64,000 bases of DNA. Origin: Bin87 sp965204685. GTDB taxonomy: Bacteria; Chloroflexota; Dehalococcoidia; Lucifugimonadales; UBA3495. Of the stretch, positions 36,395 through 45,353 are shown one piece after another (position 1 is the first letter of the stretch; each line of letters opens with the position of its first letter). A program made the position numbers and the translations under genes. The stretch covers positions 4,030,001 through 4,094,000 of the forward strand of contig OZ242004.1 of NCBI GenBank assembly GCA_965204685.1, read 5' to 3'. The notes below the pieces were generated by a model. That model saw nothing but the letters and a program-made list of their open reading frames with translations, was not told the DNA's origin and searched no databases.

Positions 36395-37764
36395 GTCTGC
36401 TCTAAGTAAGGCTCAGTGACCCCAAGCCCGAGCTTGCCACTACCCGGATGGCAATAGTGACCGTCGCGAGGAAGCTGGTCGTTGGTGGACACTTCCCGCT
36501 CGTGCGCGCGTAGTAATATCTCCGTGGGCACAAGCTCGGGTCCATAGTGGATTAGCCGTTCGAGTAGTTCGCTCACAGCCGCTGTCGCGACCTGCGTAGT
36601 GAACGCTACGACCGCGGGCTCGATGCCCGGCAGTCCAGGCGCGTAACCCTCTTCAGCGAGCCGGTGATGCTCATCAGGAGGAAGCATCTCGGCGGCGGCT
36701 CGCTGGAGATCGATCCGGTTCCGACAAACCAGACATGCCGCACCGGGGACAAGTACAGTCACTCGTCCGTAAATCCCGTCCAGTTGGCCGTCACAACCGC
36801 TGCTCAGCAACACACCGCAGTCGATGACCGGGGTTAGCAGATACGAAGCGATTCGAGACAGCACCAACCGCCCAGCGTTGTCGTCGGTGCAGCCGAAGAT
36901 AACATCGGCATCGAGAAGAAGTTTAGCAGTGGCCTGCACTGTGATTTTGTCTTGTGTCGTTGTAACTTCGGCATCGGGAGCAATACGGTGCGCGTGAATA
37001 GCACTCACGTTCACCTTCGGCTTGCCGATGTCTTCCGGGAAAGATCCGTAGACGCGCGTGAGGTTACTTGCTGTCAACGTGTCGGGATCGAACACATGAA
37101 TGCGCCGTACGCCGAGGCGCACAAGCTGTTCGACAATAGCCGACCCGGTGCCGCCGCAGCCTACGATAGCTATGCGCAGATCTCCAAGCACCTTTTGGAT
37201 TTCGCCGCCGAAGGCACGAACGTTCCGGTCGAATTGCACAGGCAGTTGCTCTGTCTTGTGGAACGAGTTCCGAGCGAGGTGGAACCGGCGACCCGTAATC
37301 CAAAGACGGTCGATGTCGGCATGCGTCATTGCGGACTCGATATGACCGGTGAAACTTAGGTGCCTGCCCTTTTGTGCCACGATGAGTGCTCCGTATAATC
37401 CGCTGCCCGAACGGAGTTGGAACAGCTCAGCAAGCTCCTTGTCGACAATCTTGTCGAGCTTGCTGGGTCTAGGCGACGCATCTTTCCCAGGGTGCGTATG
37501 AAGCCAGATTGGAACGGACCGATCAGCCTCCGCGGCGGCCAGGGCGGGAACGTAGCCGTGAGAAGCAATACTCAATGCTGTGGCACTACGCAGGCGGTAG
37601 GCATCGTCAGGTACCCAGCGCATTTCTCTGGCTAGTAGCCGCACATCCCCGGCAGGCGTTGCAATGTAGCGGGCCAGCAACACGCCGGCGCTCTCCACAT
37701 CGGCGGCGACTGCCTCAGACAGATTGTCCGCGACCTGTCCTGTCAATACCAACGTAGTGGTCAT
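36382..37764 (-). CDS. JAB deubiquitinase-like and E1 (ThiF-type) fusion
   Basis: 460 residues. The N-terminal JAB/MPN metalloprotease has Glu24 in ESAGVLLARY and the zinc box His89-x-His91...Ser101-x2-Asp104 in LHTHPGKDASPRPSKLD. The C-terminal E1-like adenylating domain has GCGGTGS (202-208), the Asp in VFDPDTLTASNLTR with Asn234 and Arg237, GCTDDNAGR (291-299) and a Cys pair CLVC (344-347). So one chain can process a Ubl tail and activate it with ATP. It overlaps the E2-like gene by four bases. All active-site residues I can check are present. Confidence 0.88.
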   Translation of the reverse strand: MTTTLVLTGQVADNLSEAVAADVESAGVLLARYIATPAGDVRLLAREMRWVPDDAYRLRSATALSIASHGYVPALAAAEADRSVPIWLHTHPGKDASPRPSKLDKIVDKELAELFQLRSGSGLYGALIVAQKGRHLSFTGHIESAMTHADIDRLWITGRRFHLARNSFHKTEQLPVQFDRNVRAFGGEIQKVLGDLRIAIVGCGGTGSAIVEQLVRLGVRRIHVFDPDTLTASNLTRVYGSFPEDIGKPKVNVSAIHAHRIAPDAEVTTTQDKITVQATAKLLLDADVIFGCTDDNAGRLVLSRIASYLLTPVIDCGVLLSSGCDGQLDGIYGRVTVLVPGAACLVCRNRIDLQRAAAEMLPPDEHHRLAEEGYAPGLPGIEPAVVAFTTQVATAAVSELLERLIHYGPELVPTEILLRAHEREVSTNDQLPRDGHYCHPGSGKLGLGVTEPYLEQTWQE

Positions 37765-38153
37765 CGGACACCTGCAGGAAAACCGCGTACCAGGTCTTGG
37801 CGAATCAGCGCCAGATAGCTCTCCAAACCATCAATGCCTGACCTCCACTGGCCGCTATTGAAATGTCGCGACCAACGTTGCCAAGAACGCCCCAAGTACA
37901 CTTCCACAACATTAGTATTGGGCAGTTCTTGACCATCTGCCCGTCGAACCGCCGGAGAGAACCACCACATGTCAGGTTGGACGTCAGGGTATCCTGGATG
38001 CAGCCGAATTAGGAGGTCTGACGCGCTGCGGTCCAGGCCGCTAGGAAGTGACCATTGCGGCAGCACCACGCATATCATACCGGATTCGGGGGTAATTTCA
38101 TGCGCAATGCCTCGCTCATTTAGAAAGGCCATGTCAATTTTTGGGAGACTCAT
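37761..38153 (-). CDS. Prokaryotic E2-like protein (family E type)
   Basis: 130 residues resembling the Prok-E2_E group: LLIRLHPGYPDVQPDMWWFSP, the E2-like beta sheet and proline turn, and RSWQRWSRHFNSGQWRSGID with conserved Trp and His. The only Cys (MICVVLP, residue 28) lies in an early strand, not at the usual E2 position after the proline turn. Catalysis may use that Cys, or the protein may act as a scaffold. Starts 18 bp after the Ubl stop and overlaps the E1 start. Confidence 0.75.
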   Translation of the reverse strand: MSLPKIDMAFLNERGIAHEITPESGMICVVLPQWSLPSGLDRSASDLLIRLHPGYPDVQPDMWWFSPAVRRADGQELPNTNVVEVYLGRSWQRWSRHFNSGQWRSGIDGLESYLALIRQDLVRGFPAGVR

Positions 38154-38171
38154 TGAAAATAATCCCCTTGA

Positions 38172-38483
38172 TCAGTGGCCGGCAGGATTGCTGCCGGGAT
38201 TTATGGTGTTGGGCGCTGTGAAGAAACGAAGCCCATCGCTGATCAGTATCCGGTCATCGTTCTCGACTTTCCGGTCAGGGTGGCCTGGAATGATTTCGAA
38301 AAGATCACGGTCAGGCGGGATAGGCGGTTCCGGCACATTACGGAGATCAGCTCCGGTCATCCGGATGTCCATGACCTGATACGTCACGCGATCTATCTGA
38401 ATGTCAAAAACCTTATCGTCATCCGGCTTGTCTGGCTCTGGCCTATCCAAACCTTCCTTGCTGAACTCGTTCTCTGTAACCAT
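38172..38483 (-). CDS. Ubiquitin-like protein (multiubiquitin-domain type)
   Basis: 103 residues: a charged, flexible N-terminus (1-25), then one beta-grasp domain, VFDIQIDRVTYQVMDIRMTG at the start and NDDRILISDGLRFFTAPNTI at the end. There is no terminal di-Gly; the tail INPGSNPAGH could be trimmed after Gly by the JAB domain. AAGGAGG lies 5 bases before the ATG, the strongest ribosome site of the operon, fitting a protein needed in bulk. First gene of the leftward operon. Confidence 0.8.
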   Translation of the reverse strand: MVTENEFSKEGLDRPEPDKPDDDKVFDIQIDRVTYQVMDIRMTGADLRNVPEPPIPPDRDLFEIIPGHPDRKVENDDRILISDGLRFFTAPNTINPGSNPAGH

Positions 38484-38511
38484 GAGAGCCTCCTTCGATG
38501 TGCGGCAGAGC

Positions 38512-38554
38512 GGTATCGTGGTATAATGGTATCATCAAAGCCCGGTACTTGACA
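38512..38554. promoter_or_regulatory. Divergent promoter region with three tandem 8-bp repeats
   Basis: GGTATCGT, GGTATAAT, GGTATCAT stand head to tail at 38512-38535, and the middle one contains TATAAT. TTGACA (38549-38554) serves the plus-strand gene at 38585, with CACAAT (38572-38577) 17 bases on, so that transcript may start at or next to the ATG. Ribbon-helix-helix proteins often bind such tandem repeats. The repeats lie 29-52 bases upstream of the Ubl start. Confidence 0.5.
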
Positions 38555-38584
38555 ACCACTTTCCTAGAAAGCACAATTCGCACC

Positions 38585-38800
38585 ATGAAATCGATTAAGA
38601 CAATGTCGATACGCCTTTCTGCCGACCAGGCACGGGAACTGGATACGGTAGCAGCTGTAGACGGCCAGCCGATTTCCGAAGTGATACGTTCTGCGATTGC
38701 TGGACACATCGAGGAACGGAAACGCGATGCAGCGTTCCAGGACAGCCTCCGTCAGCGCATTGAGCAAGAGCAGCGTATGCTGTCGAGTGATCAAAAGTAG
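38585..38800 (+). CDS. Ribbon-helix-helix DNA-binding protein
   Basis: 71 residues from ATG at 38585. MKSIKTMSIRLSADQARELD gives the strand and first helix, and PISEVIRSAIAGHIEERKRD the second helix of a CopG/Arc-type fold. The C-terminus is a charged helix. No toxin follows it. It is transcribed away from the Ubl operon across a shared region with three 8-bp repeats, so it may repress that operon and itself. The ATG sits about 7 bases from a -10-like box, suggesting a leaderless mRNA. Confidence 0.75.
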   Translation: MKSIKTMSIRLSADQARELDTVAAVDGQPISEVIRSAIAGHIEERKRDAAFQDSLRQRIEQEQRMLSSDQK

Positions 38801-38961
38801 ACGCTGGCTTCATTGATGCCCCAGCATTCCCCGGTCTGCTAGAACGCGGAACTGAATGTCCGGGATTTGCCTTTGATCATCGTCACAAGTGAGAGCACGT
38901 TGATTTGATCTACAAGTGGCCACGTGGTTTTGTTTGCCGAGGGCAATTAATCCCGCTCCAC

Positions 38962-41814
38962 TCACCCCGAATTGGTTTCCGCCTCTGCTCGCTCCAGGTT
39001 CAACGCCAACAGCCGCCCCAAGATCTCCGCATCGGACAGATCCGCTGGCCACCCATAGGCGTCGGCCATAGCCGCGTCGAGACGGGCGTGGATGTTCTGC
39101 AGCCAAATCGGTCGGCCATTGTACAAATTCGTAAGCGTGCGCCTTCGCAGTTGCGCTGCGGTGATCCCCTCTGGATTCAGCCAACTCTCCCGCAGCCGGT
39201 TTAATTCCGTTGCAATCGCACTGATGGCCGCACGCTGTTCGTTGGTGGGGACCGGGAACGGGAAGGTCTCAAAACAGGTGGTGGGCGTGTATGTTCCACC
39301 GCTTGCCGCTTCCCTCAATTGACTACCTATCGCCGTCGCCCATGTTGTATGGATAGCGCTCTGCAAAACCCCAAAGACATAATCGTCATCGCTGGCAATC
39401 GCAATGACCAAGTTGGAAGCCAGCATATCTGCTTCCAGCCACACGAAAAACCGATGCTTTGCAACCTTCGGCGTACCGATGTACCTCGATAACGGTGCTA
39501 TCGCTTTCCGCATACCGGGACGTGCCTCAGCGTGTAACCACCACAGGTCTGCGTAGCGTCGTCTATTGTTCCGCATTCTCTGGGGCTTTACGTTCGACGC
39601 CAAATATTCGAATGGGGCTTCGTACAGGGCTGCTTCATACTCTGGCATATCCGTACCGAAGTCTATTACCCACACATGGCGTGGCCGTTGGGTGATGTCG
39701 ATCCCGGCTATCCAAGGCCTGATCACATCTGCGTTCGAACGGCCGTGTGGGTTGGGTTCGGCCATCATCTCGAGGGCAACGGGTTCGGCGATGTCGAAAT
39801 CGCCAACCTTGCTAACACCTTGGAACGCCATCCCAGCGTTTGCGGCCAATCTTCGAGCGCGGGTCAAATCTGTCCCGGCAGTCAAATCACCGTTGATCCT
39901 GGCGACTGCGGAGCCGTCCAGCGAACGGTTCGTCTCGGCGCCATCGTCAAAACATATGATGGAGATGTGGACCGCCGCTCCTTCAAGCACCCATTCGCTA
40001 TCGGACATTGCTTCGAATATGTCCCCGGTTTGTTTAATGCGCGTGAGCACAGGGCGACTGGACTGGGAACGTATCGTCTGTGTCGCCAGGAGGCCCGCCC
40101 GCCTGGTTGCTCTTGACTCTATCTGGGCACGCGCCTTCTCAAACCAGTAACAGCACAGGTCGCTGAAGTTGGGGATCCGGTCCCCGTACAGGCCGTAGAC
40201 CGCGTCCACGTAGTCGTCGCCCAGCGTCTCACGAAAAGGCACGTGTCCCAAAAACGGCGGGTTGCCCACGATGAACTCCGCCGCCGGCCACGCCGGTTCC
40301 GCTGGATTGTCGGGGTCACTCAGGTCCAGTATCGCGTCCGTCTGCCTTATCGTGTCCAGCGGAGTCAGGATCGGGCGCTGCGTGTACGGGAAGCCGTTGG
40401 ACTGGTGCCACTGGATGTAGCCGATCCATAGCGCCGTCCGGGCTAATTCCGCCGCGTAGTGGTTGATCTCCAGTCCTAACATCTGGTTGGTCTGCACCTT
40501 GGGAGTCAAGCCGTGCCATCCCCGCACTGCCGCGAAGTCGATCACCTCCAGCTCAAGGTCCAGCAGCGACCGCAGCGCAATGTAGAGGAAGTTTCCGCTC
40601 CCGCACGCGGGATCCAGAACCTGTACCGACGCCAGGCGATCTTGGAACTCATCCAACAGCTGCCTTGCCCTGATCCGTGACGCCTTGGCCAACGTGTTCG
40701 GGGGGGCGGATCCCGTCGGCCCCGCCATCTGTCCACGCTGGGCCCGTCGAATGATCGCCTCCGCCTCCGTCGTCGCCAGCGCGACGCTGGAGCCACGTTC
40801 CGCGTCCAGCAACTCGTCGACACTGGCCTTCGTTTCCTCCCACTCCCGACGCAGCGGCGCCATCACCACCGGCTCCACCACCAACCCGATGTCGTCTGCT
40901 CCGGTGTAGTGCGCACCCGTCTGTGCTCTCTTCGACACGTCCAGCGCCCGCTCGAACAGGGTGCCGAATATGGACGGCTCGATGTCCCGCCAGTTCCGCG
41001 CACACGCCTCGCCCAGCCGCTGGAGCGCCACCGTGCTTAGCTCCACGGTGTCTACGACGTTGAACAGATCGCCGTTGAAGTGCGCAATCTCGTCCGCGCC
41101 GGAGAACCCGCCCGAAGCCATTTGCGCGAACAGGCTCCGTATCGCCCGGTCAAAGGTCGCCGGGTCCCTGTGGTGTTGCCGCACAATGCGACTGAACAGC
41201 CCGTCCGGCAGAAGCCCCGCGTCCTCGGAGTAAAGACAGAAGACCAACTGATTGAGGTAGCGCGCCAACCGCTCCGGATCCTCGTTCCGTTCCTCCATGT
41301 CCACCACGATCGACTGGAACAGCGACGCCGTCTCCCGTGTCACCGCGTCCACCGACCGCAGCCGTTCCCGGAACCGGTGTGGCGCAACGAACACGTCCCG
41401 CAGGATATCCAGCCGCTCTGGTCGCGTCAGTTCCTCAATGCCGAGGTCGTAGCGGCCGGTCTCCATTCCCGGGAAGTTGGTCTGGATCCGTATTGTCTGG
41501 AACGACGACACGATCAACAACGGCGGGGTCTTCAGGTGTACCTGATAACGCAACAGCTGGTCAAACGCTCCGTCAAGCTGAGCGTCCCGACCCTTGAATT
41601 CCCAGCCGAAGTGCTCCTCAAAGTACGCGTCGGCGAAGCCGCCCGGAACCCATTTCTCGAACGTGAACCTCTCCGGGTCCCCGTACGCGGCCGGCGTCGG
41701 ATGGCCCACGACGGCGCAGAGGTCGATGAAAAAGGGCTGCGCACCCTGCCGTTCGCCGAACCCTGCATTGCTCCAGCGCGCGACGAAGTCATGAGGTGTC
41801 ATAGTCGGTATCAT
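38962..41814 (-). CDS. MmeI-like (type IIL) restriction-modification enzyme
   Basis: 950 residues, nuclease and adenine methyltransferase in one chain. The N-terminal nuclease motif is Asp62-x9-Glu72-Phe-Lys74 (ADAYFEEHFGWEFKGRD), the same spacing as in MmeI. A helical spacer follows, then methyltransferase motif I VLDPACGSGNFLYIAL (about 398-413) and the catalytic FIVGNPPFLGH (about 513-523), and a target-recognition region up to the end (CFETFPFPV). Such enzymes cut unmodified DNA about 20 bases from the site and protect their own by methylation on one strand. It follows the upstream ATPase gene by 15 bp. Confidence 0.88.
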   Translation of the reverse strand: MIPTMTPHDFVARWSNAGFGERQGAQPFFIDLCAVVGHPTPAAYGDPERFTFEKWVPGGFADAYFEEHFGWEFKGRDAQLDGAFDQLLRYQVHLKTPPLLIVSSFQTIRIQTNFPGMETGRYDLGIEELTRPERLDILRDVFVAPHRFRERLRSVDAVTRETASLFQSIVVDMEERNEDPERLARYLNQLVFCLYSEDAGLLPDGLFSRIVRQHHRDPATFDRAIRSLFAQMASGGFSGADEIAHFNGDLFNVVDTVELSTVALQRLGEACARNWRDIEPSIFGTLFERALDVSKRAQTGAHYTGADDIGLVVEPVVMAPLRREWEETKASVDELLDAERGSSVALATTEAEAIIRRAQRGQMAGPTGSAPPNTLAKASRIRARQLLDEFQDRLASVQVLDPACGSGNFLYIALRSLLDLELEVIDFAAVRGWHGLTPKVQTNQMLGLEINHYAAELARTALWIGYIQWHQSNGFPYTQRPILTPLDTIRQTDAILDLSDPDNPAEPAWPAAEFIVGNPPFLGHVPFRETLGDDYVDAVYGLYGDRIPNFSDLCCYWFEKARAQIESRATRRAGLLATQTIRSQSSRPVLTRIKQTGDIFEAMSDSEWVLEGAAVHISIICFDDGAETNRSLDGSAVARINGDLTAGTDLTRARRLAANAGMAFQGVSKVGDFDIAEPVALEMMAEPNPHGRSNADVIRPWIAGIDITQRPRHVWVIDFGTDMPEYEAALYEAPFEYLASNVKPQRMRNNRRRYADLWWLHAEARPGMRKAIAPLSRYIGTPKVAKHRFFVWLEADMLASNLVIAIASDDDYVFGVLQSAIHTTWATAIGSQLREAASGGTYTPTTCFETFPFPVPTNEQRAAISAIATELNRLRESWLNPEGITAAQLRRRTLTNLYNGRPIWLQNIHARLDAAMADAYGWPADLSDAEILGRLLALNLERAEAETNSG

Positions 41815-41829
41815 CGATGGTCGTGATCC

Positions 41830-43974
41830 TCAACACTGAGTTGGGTAATCTACGTCATCCGCTGTTTGGAGCGGGACGTCAGCGATAAAGATCCCCTCCG
41901 GGACGGTAAGTTCAATGGTGAGTAACTCCTGCCGCACATCCTCCGCGACCTCATCGACTTCTTTCGCCACATGCGTAGCCTGACCGATGCCTTGTCGCAA
42001 TGCCGTAACCAAAGGCAGCAATAACGCACAGGCCTGTGATGCTTCAAATATTTCAAGTGCCCTGTGGGCCCCCGCCCGGACCGTGAATTGCAATAAGGCT
42101 CTCATCGCAACCACATCGAGCTCGCCTGTTTGCGCCAAGCATCTCAGCAGCGTCGATGCTTCTTCCTCGCTGATGGGTGTATCCAAGGCGGTCTCCTTGA
42201 ACTCCAGCGCTGTCGCCACCAAACTAATCGAGTCCCATTCCTCCAGCGCCTCCTCCCTGGCCACTACCTCGTCGAACGCGGCCGCGGCCGCCGGTAACTG
42301 CCCCGCACGCATAAGGGCAATCCCTTTGGTAAGGAACGAGACGCCTTCTGCCACACTATCCAGCCCATCCAAGGGAGTTGTCATGCCGCCGAGTTGAGCC
42401 AGAGACTGGTCCAACTGTGACACGACCGCAGAGGTCTGGCCTGTATCGAGCAACGCCAAGGCCCTGAAGTTTCGAGCAACCGCGACGGCGAAAACACACC
42501 GGACCTCCTCACGGCCACCAAAGCGGGTGATCAGATCATCGCAGATGGCCATCGCCTCGGGATCTCGGCCGGACTCGCGCAATAGTTGCATCTTCTGCAT
42601 CAGCACCATAGCGACCCAGCTGCTGGTTACGCATTCGTCGTCCGCGGTCAGTCGGCGGATGATATCGTCATAAACTGCCAGGGCGTCTTCCGTTTGCCCC
42701 AGTTCCGCCAGGTGGTCTGCCTCGTCCAGCATCCCCTCCGCAAATAAATCTGCCAAACGCGGACGCAAAGTACGGACATCAGGAACGTGTCGGATGGCAC
42801 CGCTGAATGCGTCCCAAACCGCCGCGGGCGAGTACAGACAGGCCATGAAATCTATCAGCGCCTTCACCACCTGGCTCTCGCCACTACCCCGGCGCAGGAG
42901 GTAGTAGATGTTGTAGAGACGCTCGGTCAGATAGTACTGCCTTCGGCGCGGCGTCCCTCCATCGATGGTAACCGCGCCGCGTTCCACCAAGCGCTTGAGC
43001 AACGCACTCGTGATATTGACATCCATCCGCGCCTGTTCGGCGACCTCCCTGGCAGTGGCCGGCCTCCACAGCGTGGCCAACGCCAGGTAAATTCGCCTTT
43101 CTTGGGGAGGCAACGATTCCAGATGGCTCTTGAAGTACTCCGTGTGATCATCAACCAGGTCCAGCAGGCTGTCCATCAAATCATCGAACGAACTCCCGGC
43201 GCCAAATCGGGCGATGATGGCAAGCAGGCGTGGATTGCCACCGGTGAGAATCTGCAGCGGCCTGACCACACGTTCCTCAGCTTCCTGCCCTGATACAGTT
43301 CGCCATAACGATACGCATTCCCCGATATCCAGAGGATGCAGGGTCACCACGCGAAATAGGTCATACAGCGCATGGTCAGGATGGTCGATTTCGTCGAACC
43401 GGCTGGTGGCGCTGCCCAGCAGGACAATGCGAGGCTCGGTCTGCAGTGTGTGGCGCAGCCTCCATCCCGCGTCGGCGTCGACCATATCGGAGAAAAGCAT
43501 GTTCAGGTTCTCCACCAGCAACACAACCCGCTTTTCATGGCGATCCGCAAAATCCAGAATAGACCCCAGGCAGCGATCAGCCAAGTCCCGGTCATTCACG
43601 GTGGTCCTGAGGTCATCGTGGGACAGACGCAAATCGGCGCGTTCATCGCCCGGAGCCTGCTCCACCAAACGACCCAGGCACTCCAACCAGAATTCCCCAA
43701 TGGTGGAGACTTCGTAACTTTCCTCTGCGAACACGATGGGGTAGAACCCCGCTGGGGACGCATCCCGGCGCGCCTCGGCTGCCACGCGCAACAACAGGTG
43801 CGTTTTCCCACTGCCACGCGGTCCGATCACCAATGCATGGGCGTTGGATTGGCCGGTACTCGCGCGCAGGCATTCCAGGAGCACCTCGAACTCGCGGGTG
43901 CGCACGCAGAACGATGCCACTATCTCATCGTCGGTCAGGAAACCAGGATTGTATTTCTTGACGCCAACGGCCAT
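41830..43974 (-). CDS. P-loop ATPase with winged-helix and TPR-like C-terminus
   Basis: 714 residues: Walker A GPRGSGKTHLLL (51-62), Walker B-like VVLLVENLNMLFSDM (about 146-160), sensor IVLLGSATSRFDEI, a winged-helix part around REVAEQARMDVNITSALLKR, and a helical repeat region (about 400-640; TEDALAVYDDIIRRL, DPEAMAICDDLITRF) resembling TPRs. This layout is that of archaeal-type/STAND ATPases. It lies 20 bp after another ATPase gene and 15 bp before the MmeI-like gene, so the three are probably one transcript. Its role with the restriction enzyme is unknown. Confidence 0.75.
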   Translation of the reverse strand: MAVGVKKYNPGFLTDDEIVASFCVRTREFEVLLECLRASTGQSNAHALVIGPRGSGKTHLLLRVAAEARRDASPAGFYPIVFAEESYEVSTIGEFWLECLGRLVEQAPGDERADLRLSHDDLRTTVNDRDLADRCLGSILDFADRHEKRVVLLVENLNMLFSDMVDADAGWRLRHTLQTEPRIVLLGSATSRFDEIDHPDHALYDLFRVVTLHPLDIGECVSLWRTVSGQEAEERVVRPLQILTGGNPRLLAIIARFGAGSSFDDLMDSLLDLVDDHTEYFKSHLESLPPQERRIYLALATLWRPATAREVAEQARMDVNITSALLKRLVERGAVTIDGGTPRRRQYYLTERLYNIYYLLRRGSGESQVVKALIDFMACLYSPAAVWDAFSGAIRHVPDVRTLRPRLADLFAEGMLDEADHLAELGQTEDALAVYDDIIRRLTADDECVTSSWVAMVLMQKMQLLRESGRDPEAMAICDDLITRFGGREEVRCVFAVAVARNFRALALLDTGQTSAVVSQLDQSLAQLGGMTTPLDGLDSVAEGVSFLTKGIALMRAGQLPAAAAAFDEVVAREEALEEWDSISLVATALEFKETALDTPISEEEASTLLRCLAQTGELDVVAMRALLQFTVRAGAHRALEIFEASQACALLLPLVTALRQGIGQATHVAKEVDEVAEDVRQELLTIELTVPEGIFIADVPLQTADDVDYPTQC

Positions 43975-43994
43975 CGCGGTCCCCCTTGCTGAAT

Positions 43995-45275
43995 CTATCG
44001 CTGGTCAATTGGAGTGAAGTATTGACCGTGCCGTGCCCGCCACCAATCCTCCAGCAAGCCGGACACGAAACCGTAACCTCCGTCCATACCCTCCAAATAC
44101 CCATCATGCTCCAACGAATAAAGCACATGGTCGACGGACATCCCTTCGTTGTCCGCAGAAGGTGGTGACGTCTCCCGGTAGCGCCGAACGGTCTCGTGGG
44201 TCAGCAGGCCGCCGTTGACCGCGGCTTCGGTCAACAACCCGAGAGCCACCGTATAGCTCGGGTTCCCCAGCACCGTTCGCAGGCGGTCTTCATAATGCAC
44301 TAGGTCGATCTGTCCCTGCACACTGAGCAGTTCGTGTTCATACACCTGCGCCACATCGGCCATGGTGGCCTCGTTCCGCTGGTTCCTGATCAGGTGTTCA
44401 CGAAGGTGGTGGAAAAACTGCTGGACGTGATGGGGGACACAGCAGCGCAGGCGGCGGCACATCTCGCCGCGCACTTCTTCGGAAAGGCTTATCCCCTGAC
44501 CGCGGGCCAGTGCAGCCAGACAGTCTGCGGAGGTTTCACGAGTCCACGGCTGCAAGTCAAAGGGCGTAAAAACGTTGGCCTGCGCGCTGAGACCTGCCTG
44601 CCTGAGAATGGGTCCCAGCCCGACGCTGCCCGAAACGATCAAGCAGACCTTGTCGGGATATGCCTGGCAATTCCGCCTCAGCCAACTCATGAACCGGTCC
44701 GTGGCTGCGCGACGCTCCGGAGTGATCCGGTAATCATGCCCCTTCAGCAGACGGTTTACGAGGATGGAAAGCTCGTCGATGGCCAGCACCACCGGCCGTT
44801 CGTTGGCTGCCAGAGCTTCAAAGAATCGGTCGCCATCCCGCTGCCAGTTTCCAGCATCCATGCCGGCGCGTAATCGTACCTTCAGCTCGGATACTCCCAC
44901 CTCCTCCACGTTGTCGCGGATGTCCCCCAGACGGTTGGCCGACCACGTCTGTATCCGCCTCCAGATGCTCCGAACAGATTGAGCCTGAATTGCCATCTCG
45001 GCAACCGCGTCAGCCCCGTCCATGGCGGCTTCCAGATCGACAAACACGGTGGCAAACTGCCCTTCGTCATCCAATCGACGCAGCAGTTCTCGCACCAGGC
45101 TCGTCTTGCCCATGCGGCGCTGCGCGGTCAGCAGCGTGTGCGTGCCATTTGCCACACGCTCACGCAGCGCTTCGATCTCGGGCTCCCGATCGAAGAAACG
45201 ATCGCCGTAGACCCAGTTACTGCCACCTGGAACGAGTTCCAGTCCGCCATTCGATTGGGTGAAATTGCTTGCCAT
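43995..45275 (-). CDS. AAA ATPase (archaeal ATPase-like)
   Basis: 426 residues. FFDREPEIEALRERV precedes Walker A LLTAQRRMGKTSLVREL (48-64); RPVVLAIDELSILVN is Walker B, KVCLIVSGSVGLGPIL the sensor strand, and the C-terminal third looks like a winged helix (YSLEHDGYLEGMDGGYGFVS). Proteins of this type often act as switches in defence or toxin modules. First gene of the three-gene leftward operon; two 15-bp tandem repeats lie 20 bp upstream of its ATG. Confidence 0.75.
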   Translation of the reverse strand: MASNFTQSNGGLELVPGGSNWVYGDRFFDREPEIEALRERVANGTHTLLTAQRRMGKTSLVRELLRRLDDEGQFATVFVDLEAAMDGADAVAEMAIQAQSVRSIWRRIQTWSANRLGDIRDNVEEVGVSELKVRLRAGMDAGNWQRDGDRFFEALAANERPVVLAIDELSILVNRLLKGHDYRITPERRAATDRFMSWLRRNCQAYPDKVCLIVSGSVGLGPILRQAGLSAQANVFTPFDLQPWTRETSADCLAALARGQGISLSEEVRGEMCRRLRCCVPHHVQQFFHHLREHLIRNQRNEATMADVAQVYEHELLSVQGQIDLVHYEDRLRTVLGNPSYTVALGLLTEAAVNGGLLTHETVRRYRETSPPSADNEGMSVDHVLYSLEHDGYLEGMDGGYGFVSGLLEDWWRARHGQYFTPIDQR

Positions 45276-45294
45276 GGATAAATCATATCAGCCA

Positions 45295-45324
45295 GCATAT
45301 TCGTTGGCAACATATCTGTTGGCA
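45295..45324. promoter_or_regulatory. Two tandem 15-bp repeats upstream of the ATPase/MmeI operon
   Basis: GCATATTCGTTGGCA (45295-45309) is followed at once by ACATATCTGTTGGCA (45310-45324); a weaker third copy (CATATCAGCCA) may lie between them and the start codon. Position just before the first gene suggests a regulator-binding site. No cognate protein is evident. Confidence 0.45.
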
Positions 45325-45353
45325 TGATAAGTGGTACGTGAATACATCAAATA

